Shown here: one piece after another, positions 49,751-58,292 of the stretch | How positions within the stretch are numbered: the stretch's first letter is position 1 | Layout: each line of letters starts with the position of its first letter | Source of the DNA: Pseudomonadota bacterium | GTDB lineage: Bacteria > Pseudomonadota > Gammaproteobacteria > Burkholderiales > Casimicrobiaceae | Assembly: GCA_018241765.1 (NCBI GenBank) | Contig: JAFEDD010000002.1 | Span: 62,001 to 126,000 of the forward strand | DNA length: 64,000 nucleotides | Direction: 5' to 3' | Notes under the pieces: model-generated | The model's database searches: none | What the model was told of the DNA's origin: nothing | Seen by the model: the letters and a program-made list of their open reading frames with translations, nothing else | Position numbers and translations under genes: made by a program

Positions 49751-51235
49751 CTACAGTCCGAACGCCGCTGCAAGTTCATCCATGCGCGCCTGAACGCTTG
49801 CGTCCATCGTTGCGACACGCCCCCACTCTCGCGTCGTCTCAGCGGGCCACTTGTGCGTTGCATCGAGCCCCATCTTGCTGCCAAGCCCGGCGGCAGGAGA
49901 GGCGAAATCGAGATAGTCGATCGGCGTATTGTGTAGCGTCGTGGTGTCGCGCACGGGGTCGCATCGCGTCGTGATGGCCCAAATGACGTCGCTCCAGTGC
50001 CGAACATCGATGTCGTCGTCCACGACCACGATGAACTTGGTGTACATGAACTGACGCAGGCTGCCCCAGATGCCCATCATGATGCGCTGCGCGTGGCCGG
50101 GGTAGGCCTTCTGGATGCTGACGATTGCCATGCGATAGCTGCACGCTTCCATCGGCAGGTGGAAGTCGACGATCTCCGGGAACTGCCGCTGCAGCAGCGG
50201 GATGAACAGTTCATTCATGGCTAGAGCGAGCATCGCTGGCTCGTCCGGCGGGCGTCCGGTGTAAGTCGAGTGATAGATCGGCGAGCGCCGGTGGGTGATG
50301 CGCTCCACGGTCAGCAGCGGAAATTCCATCAACTCGTTGTAGTAGCCCGTGTGATCGGCGAACGGTCCTTCCATGGCGTGCTGGAAGCCGCTGGGGTGGC
50401 TGTTGTCTGGCAGGATGCGCCCTTCGAGGACGAATTCCGCGCCCGCGGGCACTTGCAGCGAACTGCCGAGTGCATCCACGACATCGCTGCGCCCGCCTCG
50501 CAGCAGACCGGCGAACTGGTATTCGGAAACATTGTCCGGAATCGGCGCCACGGCAGCGAGTATCGTCGCCGGATCGGCACCAATCGCGATGGCGACAGGG
50601 AACGCGCTGCCAGGCTGCGCCAACGCGTGATCGCGAAAGTCGAGGGCTCCGCCCCGATGGGGCAGCCAGCGCATGATGAGCGTGTTGCGAGAATGAACCT
50701 GCAACCGGTAAATGCCGAGGTTCTGCCGCGGTTTGTTGGGGCCACGCGTGATCGACACGCCCCATGTGATCAGGGGGGCTGCATCGTCGGGCCAGCAATG
50801 TTGCGCCGGCAGCTTCGCGAGATCGACGAACTCGGCTTCGTGCACGACTTCCTGGCAGGGCGCGTGACTGACGCGTCTTGGTGTGGCGCTCCATAACTGA
50901 CGCAGCAGGGTGCCCACGCCACGCACGTCGCGCAAGGTCCCTGAAGGCTGCGGATCGCGCAATTCGGCGAGCATCACGCCGAGCGCTCGCAACCCGACCT
51001 GATCGTGGGCGCCCATCGCGCGGGCAACGCGGGCGGTCGTGCCGAACAGATTGGCCAGCACCGGAATGGCTTGTTCGCCGGCACGCTCGAAGAGCAGCGC
51101 CGGGCCACCGGAGCGCAGCACGCGACTGCACAGCGCAGTCATTTCGAGGTAGGGCGACACCGGCTCCGTGACGCGACGCAGTTCGCCGTCACGTTCGAGC
51201 TGCGTTATGAAGTCCCGCAGGTCGCGATAGGCCAC
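49751..51235 (-). CDS. ubiD: 4-hydroxy-3-polyprenylbenzoate decarboxylase UbiD
   Basis: Prenylated-FMN-dependent decarboxylase that removes the carboxyl group from 3-polyprenyl-4-hydroxybenzoate in ubiquinone synthesis. Family segments include [23 protein letters not shown] and [19 protein letters not shown]. 494 residues, normal. It begins 3 nt after ubiX, which makes its cofactor, so the two are translated together. Last gene of the ubiU-V-T-X-D operon. Confidence 0.95.
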   Translation of the reverse strand: MAYRDLRDFITQLERDGELRRVTEPVSPYLEMTALCSRVLRSGGPALLFERAGEQAIPVLANLFGTTARVARAMGAHDQVGLRALGVMLAELRDPQPSGTLRDVRGVGTLLRQLWSATPRRVSHAPCQEVVHEAEFVDLAKLPAQHCWPDDAAPLITWGVSITRGPNKPRQNLGIYRLQVHSRNTLIMRWLPHRGGALDFRDHALAQPGSAFPVAIAIGADPATILAAVAPIPDNVSEYQFAGLLRGGRSDVVDALGSSLQVPAGAEFVLEGRILPDNSHPSGFQHAMEGPFADHTGYYNELMEFPLLTVERITHRRSPIYHSTYTGRPPDEPAMLALAMNELFIPLLQRQFPEIVDFHLPMEACSYRMAIVSIQKAYPGHAQRIMMGIWGSLRQFMYTKFIVVVDDDIDVRHWSDVIWAITTRCDPVRDTTTLHNTPIDYLDFASPAAGLGSKMGLDATHKWPAETTREWGRVATMDASVQARMDELAAAFGL

Positions 51236-51238
51236 GGT

Positions 51239-51835
51239 TCAGCCTCGGGTTTGGCACTCGCCTGTCCAGCGGGAGGCAAGCGAGTGTTCGATTTCGAGGA
51301 GATCGAGTAGCCGTGCGACACCTTGGTCGACGATGTCGGCGAGACTCGTCGGTCGCAGGTAAAACGCCGGCATCGGAGGGCAGACGATGGCGCCCGCTTC
51401 GGTGGCGCTCACCATGTTGCGCAGATGCGTCAAATGAAGCGGCGACTCGCGAACGAGCAACAGCAGGCGCCGTCGCTCCTTCAACGTGACATCCGCCGCT
51501 CGCGTGATGAGGTTGTCGGCAAGCCCGTGTGCAATGGAGGCTAGCGTGTGCATCGAGCAGGGCGCGATGACCATGCCGCTTGCGCGGAACGAACCACTCG
51601 CGATGCAAGCGCCGACGTCATCGATCGCGTGGACGTGGTCGGCGAGCGCCTCGATCTCGGCGGGTGATTCGCGGCACTCGATGGCGATGTTGCGCCAGGC
51701 GGCGATCGAGACGATCAGATGCGTCTCGATGTTCGGCGTTTGCGCCAGAATCTGAAGCAGGCGAACGCCGTAACAGGCACCGCTCGCGCCTGTCAGCGCA
51801 ACGATGATTCGCCGCTTCGTTGGCGATGCGTTCAC
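51239..51835 (-). CDS. ubiX: Flavin prenyltransferase UbiX
   Basis: Makes prenylated FMN from FMN and dimethylallyl phosphate for UbiD. The nucleotide-binding TGASGACYGVRLL, the central PCSMHTLASIAHGLADNLITRA and the RESPLHLTHLRNM segment are all present. 198 residues. It lies between ubiT and ubiD, 15 nt after ubiT. Confidence 0.96.
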   Translation of the reverse strand: MNASPTKRRIIVALTGASGACYGVRLLQILAQTPNIETHLIVSIAAWRNIAIECRESPAEIEALADHVHAIDDVGACIASGSFRASGMVIAPCSMHTLASIAHGLADNLITRAADVTLKERRRLLLLVRESPLHLTHLRNMVSATEAGAIVCPPMPAFYLRPTSLADIVDQGVARLLDLLEIEHSLASRWTGECQTRG

Positions 51836-51850
51836 GCTGTTCGGGTCGGT

Positions 51851-52357
51851 TCAACGACGAGGAAGAGGGAGCCAGTCGCGCAACGCCGACAGCGCTGCGG
51901 CGGGTTGTGGTCCGAATCGAGTCCGCACCCAGTGCTCAGGGTCGAGCACCGGCAGATCCATCGCGTCGATGGCATTCTTGACGATCAACCCGAGTTCGGT
52001 GTCACCTTCGGAGCGCAGGCGTCGATGAAAAAACAGCATGTCGGGATCGACCTGACGCGCGGCCAGGCGCATGAAATCATGACCACTTGCCGTCAGCGTC
52101 AGATCCGCCGGTGATTGCGGCGGGGAGGGTGTGAAACGTTCGCCATCCCAGGAGAGATCGAAAACCATCCCCGCGTCGCTCACCACGATGCGCAACCGTC
52201 GATGACGCAACGCTTCACGGGTATCGGCTGGCAGTTGGGGCGCAAGAATCCGATTCAGCGCCAGAACGAGCAGCACGGAGCCCGGGTAGCGTGGAAGGCG
52301 AGACAGCACCTGGCGGACGGGCGGAGGCAGTTCGATCGGAGTTGAGGTTTTCAGCAT
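51851..52357 (-). CDS. ubiT: SCP2-domain ubiquinone accessory protein UbiT
   Basis: Lipid-binding SCP2-like protein that partners UbiU and UbiV in O2-independent ubiquinone synthesis, probably by holding prenylated intermediates. 168 residues with the SCP2-like segment PADLTLTASGHDFMRLAARQVDPDMLFFHRRLRSEGDTELGLIVKN (quoted only by its ends elsewhere: LTASGHDFMRLA and GDTELGL). ATG 52357 is 8 nt after the ubiV stop. A frame open upstream of this ATG runs inside ubiV and is not used. Confidence 0.92.
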   Translation of the reverse strand: MLKTSTPIELPPPVRQVLSRLPRYPGSVLLVLALNRILAPQLPADTREALRHRRLRIVVSDAGMVFDLSWDGERFTPSPPQSPADLTLTASGHDFMRLAARQVDPDMLFFHRRLRSEGDTELGLIVKNAIDAMDLPVLDPEHWVRTRFGPQPAAALSALRDWLPLPRR

Positions 52358-52365
52358 TTGCGAAC

Positions 52366-53298
52366 TCACAACGTTTGCACCACGTGATCGAGGCCGGGTC
52401 GACCATGCCAGTAGCCGTTGCAGGCGGGTGCCACCTGCAGCGCGCAAGCGTCGGCAAGCGCGCGGCCGGCGCCGGTGGCCTCGTGCCGCGCGACGTCGAA
52501 GAGATCGATGATGCCCGCCATGTTGGACGATTGCGGCGACAGGCGCAGCACATCGACGCGCAGGCGGGTGAGATCGGGCATATCGGCCAGCAGGTTGTAC
52601 ACGCGTGACGATTGGGTCTGGATGCCGTTCAGTACCAGGAAATCCTCGCCTTCGCGCGTCTTCATCAGCAGACCATCCGGGTGAGCGAGGCAACTGAAAC
52701 GGCAATCGTCCTTGGGTAAATCGAGGTGCCGCGCCGTGAAGCAACGCGCTGAAAACGCGAGCGGAAGGCGTCCAAAGGCGAATACCTCGGTGGCGAGGGA
52801 CGCGGGTCGTTCTGCCTGCAACGTCGCCAGGTCATCGCGGTTCATTTCGAGCGGCATGACCCAGCGCGTCGCACCCCACTGCGCGAACAAGCGCAGCGTA
52901 TCAGCGTTGAAAATGTTGAGGTGCGGGCCCGCGATGAACGGCACATGGCCGGCGAGTTGGCGCACCGCGCCCATGTCGTTCGCCTCGACGATGAAGTCGC
53001 CGTTGCCGGTGACCTTGTGCATGGTCGAAACGTCGCCGCCGGACTCGAGCAACACCTGGGTGGACAGCACGACCTCCTTGCCCGCATTGCGCAACGAACG
53101 GGCGATGGCCAGCCAGTCGGCGAGTCGCAATTCATGGCGGCGTGAACACACCGTCTCCCCGAGATAGACGATGTCGAGCGCGGTGTCTGCCATCGCCTCG
53201 TAGAACGCAAACATGGTGGCGCGTGGCCAATAGTAGAGCGGAGGGCCGAGCGCAAGCCGGGGCATGGCGTGCGTTGCCGGAGCGCTGCTTGCGATCAT
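52366..53298 (-). CDS. ubiV: O2-independent ubiquinone hydroxylation protein UbiV
   Basis: U32 peptidase-family iron-sulfur protein that forms a complex with UbiU and introduces hydroxyls on the ubiquinone ring without oxygen, using prephenate as oxygen source in E. coli. The cluster cysteines are visible: C51 (GETVCSRR), C186 (SARCFTAR), C199 and C203 (DDCRFSC). ATG 53298 shares bases with the ubiU stop (ATGA), giving 310 residues; ATG 53304 is two codons longer. Confidence 0.93.
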   Translation of the reverse strand: MIASSAPATHAMPRLALGPPLYYWPRATMFAFYEAMADTALDIVYLGETVCSRRHELRLADWLAIARSLRNAGKEVVLSTQVLLESGGDVSTMHKVTGNGDFIVEANDMGAVRQLAGHVPFIAGPHLNIFNADTLRLFAQWGATRWVMPLEMNRDDLATLQAERPASLATEVFAFGRLPLAFSARCFTARHLDLPKDDCRFSCLAHPDGLLMKTREGEDFLVLNGIQTQSSRVYNLLADMPDLTRLRVDVLRLSPQSSNMAGIIDLFDVARHEATGAGRALADACALQVAPACNGYWHGRPGLDHVVQTL

Positions 53299-54359
53299 TT
53301 CCATGGCCGGTGATAGGCGCCCAACGTATGTTGGCGACCCTCCGCGAATTGCTCGAGGCTGACCATCCACGGCGCCTTCGCGATGTAGCGATGGCCCTTG
53401 AGATGGCTCTGATCGATCGCTTCACGCCAGACGCGGGTGACTTCGGCGACGTACGCCTGACTGCGTTGTCGCCCCTCGATCTTGACCGCACGCACGCCGA
53501 TTTCCATCAGCTTGGGCAGAAGTTCGAGTGTATTGAGGCTGGTGGGTTCTTCGATGGCGTAGTAGTTGCGGTCCTCGGCGACATCGAAGCGCCCTTTGCA
53601 CAAGGTGGGATACCCCGCCTGTTCGTTGCTTCCGAAGCGATCGATCAGTACGCCGTTCAACCGCGCTTCGAGTCCCCGCGGCGTTTCCTGCCAGCGGACT
53701 GCCTTCGCGGGAGAGCAAACGCCATGCGTGTTCGGTGATTCGCCAGTGACGTACGATGACAGGGCGCAACGACCCTCCACCATCACACATAGGCTGCCGA
53801 AGCCGAATACTTCGATTTCGACCGGCGTTCTTGTCACGACGTATTCGACCTGTTCCATCGACAGTACGCGTGGCAGCACGGCGCGACGGATCCCGAACTG
53901 TTCATGGTAGAAGTTGATCGCGTCGTGATTGGTCGCAGAACCCTGGACCGACAAATGCAGGCGCAGATTGGGGTGCTGTGTCGCCGCGTAGCGCATCAAC
54001 CCGGGGTCGGCGAGGATCACGGCGTCGACGCCGCTCGCCGCAGCATGATCGAGTGCCCGTCGCCACAGCGCGGGGTTCGTCGCTTGCGGGTAGGTGTTCA
54101 GTGCCATGAACACCTTGCGATGGCGGGCGTGCGCGTAGGCGATGCCCGTGGCCATCGCGGCATCATCGAAATTGAGGCCCGCGAAATTGCGCGCGTTCGT
54201 TGCGTCGCGCAATCCAACGTACACGCAGTCGGCGCCGTTATCCACGGCCGCCTTCAGGGCCGGCAGGCTTCCGGCCGGGCAAACCAGTTCGAAGGGTTCC
54301 AAGGTCGCTCTCGTCGCTTTGGGGTCCAGGCGCGCGGTCACCGTCGCGCGGCATGACAT
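53295..54359 (-). CDS. ubiU: O2-independent ubiquinone hydroxylation protein UbiU
   Basis: U32-family partner of UbiV. Cysteines C191, C198, C215 and C254 have exactly the spacing (7, 17, 39) of the four E. coli UbiU cluster ligands, within GSLCVMVEGRC, HGVCSPAKAVRW and GYPTLCKGR. The 354 residues carry about 23 more at the N-terminus than the E. coli protein, from ATG 54359. First gene of the operon. A 295-bp gap with an FNR-like box lies upstream, matching the anaerobic role. Confidence 0.95.
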   Translation of the reverse strand: MSCRATVTARLDPKATRATLEPFELVCPAGSLPALKAAVDNGADCVYVGLRDATNARNFAGLNFDDAAMATGIAYAHARHRKVFMALNTYPQATNPALWRRALDHAAASGVDAVILADPGLMRYAATQHPNLRLHLSVQGSATNHDAINFYHEQFGIRRAVLPRVLSMEQVEYVVTRTPVEIEVFGFGSLCVMVEGRCALSSYVTGESPNTHGVCSPAKAVRWQETPRGLEARLNGVLIDRFGSNEQAGYPTLCKGRFDVAEDRNYYAIEEPTSLNTLELLPKLMEIGVRAVKIEGRQRSQAYVAEVTRVWREAIDQSHLKGHRYIAKAPWMVSLEQFAEGRQHTLGAYHRPWK

Positions 54360-54654
54360 CGATCATTCCACCAACCAGGCAACGGACACGCGTTCGCTTC
54401 GGCGCCATCGGAGGCCGGCCCTGACGGCAGGCGCCCCCGAAGGCTCGACATCGCGACCGATTGGTTGCTCAGGTGATGGGCATCAAATGGGGCAGGTTGC
54501 ACCAAAGAGGAAACGATAGGCGGACGGTTCGTGTCATTCCATGAACCAGTTCAACATTTCGCGCGAAAGCCGAATCGTCAGCATGCAACGGCCAACGCTC
54601 CAACGGCGCGCGCTGGCCGTGAGCGCCCGAGGCGCGGGCCGGTCATGGGCGGCT
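54360..54654. other. Regulatory region between ubiU and ubiA
   Basis: 295 bp without a gene. It contains an FNR-like box at 54473-54486 and a perfect palindrome TTTCGCGCGAAA at 54557-54568. A plus-strand frame from 54541 runs antisense into ubiA and is not credible. No intrinsic terminator for ubiA is visible. Confidence 0.5.
54473..54486 (-). promoter_or_regulatory. FNR/ANR-like box upstream of ubiU
   Basis: GTGAT-GGGC-ATCAA matches the FNR-family consensus TTGAT-N4-ATCAA at nine of ten positions. Its centre is about 120 bp before the ubiU start codon. FNR controls ubiUV in E. coli, so the location fits. No good -10 hexamer at the standard distance is obvious, so the transcription start is not predicted. 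Confidence 0.55.
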
Positions 54655-55554
54655 TCAGTGCGGCCACGCACCTCTGCGCAGTGCGTAGTCGAGCGCAATG
54701 CCGGCAAACAGCACGAGCCCCAGCAAATTGTTGCCGCGGAACGCGGCAAAGCAATTGGCGCGCTCGCGCCCGCGCAACAGCACGATGTGACGCAACGCGA
54801 TGAGGGAGGCGAGCACCAGCGCGACGGCATACCCATGGCCGAGCCCGATGTCGCGGCCGATCCACGCCATCGACGTCAGGAACATCGCGTAACAGATGCC
54901 GACGGCGAGGACGTCGAAGCGCCCGAAGAACAATGCTGACGTGTGAATGCCGATGCGCACGTCGTCGTCGCGATCGACCATCGCGTACTCGGTGTCGTAG
55001 GCCATCACCCAGAAAAAATTGGCGAACATGAGCCACCCCGCGAGCGATGGGGTGTCACTGCGCACCGCGGCGAAGGCCATCGGAATGCCCATGCTGAATG
55101 CGATGCCGAGAAATGCCTGGGGCACCGAGAAGAAGCGTTTCGTGAAGGGATAACACGCCGCGATCGCGAGCGCCGGTATCGCCCAGAGTCGTGCCGCATG
55201 GTTGAGCGCGATGAGCAGCGAGGCCGCCGCTGCGGCGCAAACGGCTGCGACCGCCATCGCCTCGCGGCCGCTGATTTCGCCCGCGGCGAGTGGGCGCATC
55301 GCCGTTCGCTTGACGGCGCCGTCGAAGTCACGATCAGCCCAGTCGTTGATGGCGCAACCGGCCGAACGCATCAGGATCGTGCCGAGCGCGAAGATCACAA
55401 TGAGATGCGGCGCCGGGGCACCCTGCGCCGCGATCCAGAGCCCCCACAGCGTCGGCCACATCAGCAGCATGAAGCCAACCGGCTTGTCGAGCCGGATCAG
55501 TCGCAGATAGGCGTCGAAGCGCAGGCGCAGCGAGGTGGTGCGATCGGCCGTCAT
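54655..55554 (-). CDS. ubiA: 4-hydroxybenzoate polyprenyltransferase
   Basis: Integral-membrane enzyme that prenylates 4-hydroxybenzoate, the first committed step of ubiquinone synthesis. The two aspartate-rich motifs that bind Mg-diphosphate are NDWADRDFD (about residue 70) and DTEYAMVDRDDD (about 190). About eight or nine membrane spans in 299 residues. It is upstream of ubiU in the same direction, and 9 nt after the epimerase-like gene. Confidence 0.95.
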   Translation of the reverse strand: MTADRTTSLRLRFDAYLRLIRLDKPVGFMLLMWPTLWGLWIAAQGAPAPHLIVIFALGTILMRSAGCAINDWADRDFDGAVKRTAMRPLAAGEISGREAMAVAAVCAAAAASLLIALNHAARLWAIPALAIAACYPFTKRFFSVPQAFLGIAFSMGIPMAFAAVRSDTPSLAGWLMFANFFWVMAYDTEYAMVDRDDDVRIGIHTSALFFGRFDVLAVGICYAMFLTSMAWIGRDIGLGHGYAVALVLASLIALRHIVLLRGRERANCFAAFRGNNLLGLVLFAGIALDYALRRGAWPH

Positions 55555-55563
55555 GCAGGTTCG

Positions 55564-56580
55564 CTACAGCAAAGGCCGTTGCAGCGCAGCGGCCGCGCTC
55601 ATCGTGGTCAAGAACTGCTCGGGCGTGGCGTGCATGAGGCGCATGCGAAGCTCTCGCTTCAGCCGCGTGTTGCCGATCCGTCGCGATTCACGCAGAAAGG
55701 AATAGGCCAGCGGTGACATCATCGCGGCAACCTCGGCGCGCGGCGCACGGGGCGGGCGCGGCAGGCCCAGACGGTCAGCCACCAGATCGAAGTAATCCCC
55801 CATTCGAACATCACTGTCGTCGACGACATTGATGATGCGTCGCGGGCGTCCGCGAAAGAGCGCAAGCCAGACGGCATGGGCGAGATCATCGGCGTGAATG
55901 TGATTGCTGACGACGTCGTCAGCCTCGATCAGCGACGGCGTGCGCGCCTGCAGGCGGGCAACCGGCAACCGCTCGGCCGCATAGATACCGGGTGCGCGCA
56001 AAACGCTCGCGTGCCGATGGCGTCGCGCGCGCAGTCGGCGCTCCGCGGCAACGCGGCGACGCGCGCGATCACTCAAGGGGTGCACTCGTCGTACTTCGTC
56101 GATGATGGCCCCGCCGCAATCGCCGTAGACGCCGGTCGTGCTCACATAGACGTCGCGCAGCGGACGCGACGCGTGCGGCGGACGCGGACGCAGGCGCGGT
56201 GCCGCCTGACCCGTGGCAGGGCGGCCCGCTCGAGCGCGCTGGCGTGGCCGACGACGACGCGGCCTTGGCGCGGCCGCTGCGAGCCACCGGCGCATGCGGT
56301 GGTCATCAGCGCCGACATTGGCGGGAGGGGCGAGCAGGACGGTCGCCGCCGCGCTGCGCGCGAGTGCACCGGCGCGACGCAGGCTCGCGCGACGGTCGAG
56401 GTCACCGGCGACCGGTAAAATTCCGCCTTGTCGCATGGCGTCGAGCGCATCGTGTCGGCGCGCGAGACCAAGCCAGCGAATCGAGTGCGCGGCACCCACG
56501 CGGTCGTTGGTGCGACGAACCAGACGTTGCGCCACGTCGCCCGCACCGACGACCAGAATTTGCAATTTCCGCCGCTTCAC
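55564..56580 (-). CDS. NAD(P)-binding epimerase/dehydratase-like protein
   Basis: Rossmann-fold protein of the extended short-chain dehydrogenase superfamily with nucleotide-binding loop VVGAGDVAQRL, VYVSTTGVYGD at the catalytic serine/tyrosine region, and IINVVDDSDVRMGDYFDLVA near the C-terminus. The Tyr-x-x-x-Lys pair is not clear, since the expected lysine region is arginine-rich. It resembles YeeZ-like proteins. 338 residues; divergent from the 2Fe-2S reductase gene across 20 bp. Function unknown. Confidence 0.78.
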   Translation of the reverse strand: MKRRKLQILVVGAGDVAQRLVRRTNDRVGAAHSIRWLGLARRHDALDAMRQGGILPVAGDLDRRASLRRAGALARSAAATVLLAPPANVGADDHRMRRWLAAAAPRPRRRRPRQRARAGRPATGQAAPRLRPRPPHASRPLRDVYVSTTGVYGDCGGAIIDEVRRVHPLSDRARRRVAAERRLRARRHRHASVLRAPGIYAAERLPVARLQARTPSLIEADDVVSNHIHADDLAHAVWLALFRGRPRRIINVVDDSDVRMGDYFDLVADRLGLPRPPRAPRAEVAAMMSPLAYSFLRESRRIGNTRLKRELRMRLMHATPEQFLTTMSAAAALQRPLL

Positions 56581-56600
56581 CGTTCTTGCATCTCTACGAC

Positions 56601-57629
56601 ATGCCTCAAATCACCCTCGAACCCGGTGGCCATGTGTTCACCTGCGAGACCGATGTCACTATTTTGACAGCAGCGCTGCGCGCCGGTCTGCTGATTCCCT
56701 ACGGCTGCAAGAACGGCGCTTGCGGTTCGTGCAAGGGGCGCGTGCTGGCGGGCGAGGTGGAATTGGGTCCGCACCAGGCCACCACGCTCACGGCGATCGA
56801 GCGGACGCAGGGCAAGGCGCTGTTCTGTGTCGCCCGACCGCTGGGTGATGTCACGATCGAGGCGCGCGACGTGCGCAAGCAGGGCGATGTCGTACTGAAG
56901 ACGTTGCCGTGCCGCGTCGAGCGTACCGCGCGGGTTGCCGACGATGTGATGATCGTGCACATCAAATTGCCAGCCAGTGAACGGCTGCAGTACCGCGCTG
57001 GGCAATACCTCGAATTCCTGCTGAAGGACGGCCAGCGGCGCAGCTTCTCGATTGCCAATGCACCGCACGATGATGCGCTGCTCGAATTGCACATCCGGCA
57101 TCTGCCGGGCGGGCTGTTCACCGATCGCCTCTTCGGCGTGGGGCAGCCCGCCATCAAGGAGCGCGACATCCTGCGCTTCGAGGGCGCGCACGGAGGCTTC
57201 TACCTGCGTGACAGCGACAAACCGATCATCCTGCTCGCGAGCGGCACGGGCTTCGCACCGATCAAGGCGATCATCGAACACATGCGCCATACCGGCGACC
57301 CGCGAGCGGTGACGTTCTATTGGGGCGGGCGCCGACCGCGCGATCTCTACCTCGATGCGCTCGTGCGACAGTGGGCGTCGAGCGAGCCCGCGCGTTTTCG
57401 CTACGTGCCGGTGGTGAGCGATGCGCTGCCCGAGGACGGCTGGACCGGCCGAACCGGCTTCGTGCATCGCGCGGTCATGGAGGACTTCGCGGATCTCTCG
57501 CAGCATCAGGTCTACGCCTGCGGCGCACCGATCGTCGTCGATTCGGCGCAGCGTGACTTCACCACACAATGCGCGCTGCCGGAGTCGGAGTTCTTCGCCG
57601 ACAGTTTCACCGTCGCGGCAGCAATCTGA
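56601..57629 (+). CDS. 2Fe-2S/FAD/NAD(P)H reductase (CDP-6-deoxy-glucoseen reductase-like)
   Basis: Single-polypeptide electron-transfer reductase: plant-type ferredoxin domain (1-90; cluster cysteines C36, C41, C44, C76), FAD domain (about 100-200; RRSFSIANAP) and NAD(P)H domain (about 205-342; LLASGTGFAPIKAI). Proteins with this layout are often labelled CDP-6-deoxy-delta-3,4-glucoseen reductase, but no deoxysugar genes are nearby and the same layout serves oxygenases. The frame is open far upstream, but ATG 56601 gives the normal start. Its place beside the ubi genes raises the idea of electron supply to UbiU/UbiV clusters, which is untested. Confidence 0.85.
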   Translation: MPQITLEPGGHVFTCETDVTILTAALRAGLLIPYGCKNGACGSCKGRVLAGEVELGPHQATTLTAIERTQGKALFCVARPLGDVTIEARDVRKQGDVVLKTLPCRVERTARVADDVMIVHIKLPASERLQYRAGQYLEFLLKDGQRRSFSIANAPHDDALLELHIRHLPGGLFTDRLFGVGQPAIKERDILRFEGAHGGFYLRDSDKPIILLASGTGFAPIKAIIEHMRHTGDPRAVTFYWGGRRPRDLYLDALVRQWASSEPARFRYVPVVSDALPEDGWTGRTGFVHRAVMEDFADLSQHQVYACGAPIVVDSAQRDFTTQCALPESEFFADSFTVAAAI

Positions 57630-57641
57630 TCGGGCGAGGTC

Positions 57642-58277
57642 ATGGCATTCGACACCTGGCTCACGTATTTCGCGGCCGCCTGGATCATCTCGTTGTCGCC
57701 AGGGACGGGGGCCGTGTTTGCCATGAGTTCGGGCCTGAACCATGGGTTTCGCCGCTCCTGGCCCGGCACGCTGGGCCTCGTGATCGGCGTCTGGACGGCA
57801 CTCGCGATCGTCGCCATCGGCCTTGGCGCGCTGCTCAACACGTCGGCACATGCCTTCAATGCGCTCAAGTGGCTTGGCGCGGCGTATCTGGCCTACCTTG
57901 GCGTGCAGCAGTGGCGTGGGCCGGCCAAACCACTCACGACGGACAGCGAGCGACGTGAGGACGTCGACGCGCGCACGCTCTTCGCGCGAGGCTGGGCCGT
58001 CAATGCCGGCAACCCGAAGGGCATCGTCTTCATGATGGCGGTGATGCCGCAGTTCATCGACAGCCATGCACCGCTGCTGCCGCAGTATCTGGCGATCGGC
58101 GCCACCTCCGGCGTCACCGAGTTGGTCGTGATGGCGCTCTATGCGGCGCTCGCCGCCCGTGTGCTGGGCTTCTTTCGTTCAGCCCGTCAACAGCGCCTGT
58201 TGAACCGCATTTTCGGCGGGCTGTTCATCGCGGCGGCGGTCGCGTTGCTGACCTTCAAGCGAGACGTGGCGGCGTGA
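57642..58277 (+). CDS. LysE-family amino-acid exporter
   Basis: A 211-residue membrane protein with about six spans and the LysE/RhtB signature near the N-terminus (SLSPGTGAVFAMSSGLNHGFRRS). Such proteins export amino acids or homoserine derivatives. ATG 57642 has GCGAGGT upstream, 12 nt after the reductase stop. Substrate unknown. Confidence 0.9.
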   Translation: MAFDTWLTYFAAAWIISLSPGTGAVFAMSSGLNHGFRRSWPGTLGLVIGVWTALAIVAIGLGALLNTSAHAFNALKWLGAAYLAYLGVQQWRGPAKPLTTDSERREDVDARTLFARGWAVNAGNPKGIVFMMAVMPQFIDSHAPLLPQYLAIGATSGVTELVVMALYAALAARVLGFFRSARQQRLLNRIFGGLFIAAAVALLTFKRDVAA

Positions 58278-58292
58278 GGTTGCGCGATGGCG

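Noticed and set aside
51851-52744. Longer 297-codon version of UbiT
   Set aside because: The extension lies out of frame inside ubiV; ATG 52357 is 8 nt after the ubiV stop and gives the normal SCP2-protein length.
54541-54939. Plus-strand frame from 54541 toward ubiA
   Set aside because: It runs antisense to ubiA, whose motifs are clear, and its product has no recognisable features.
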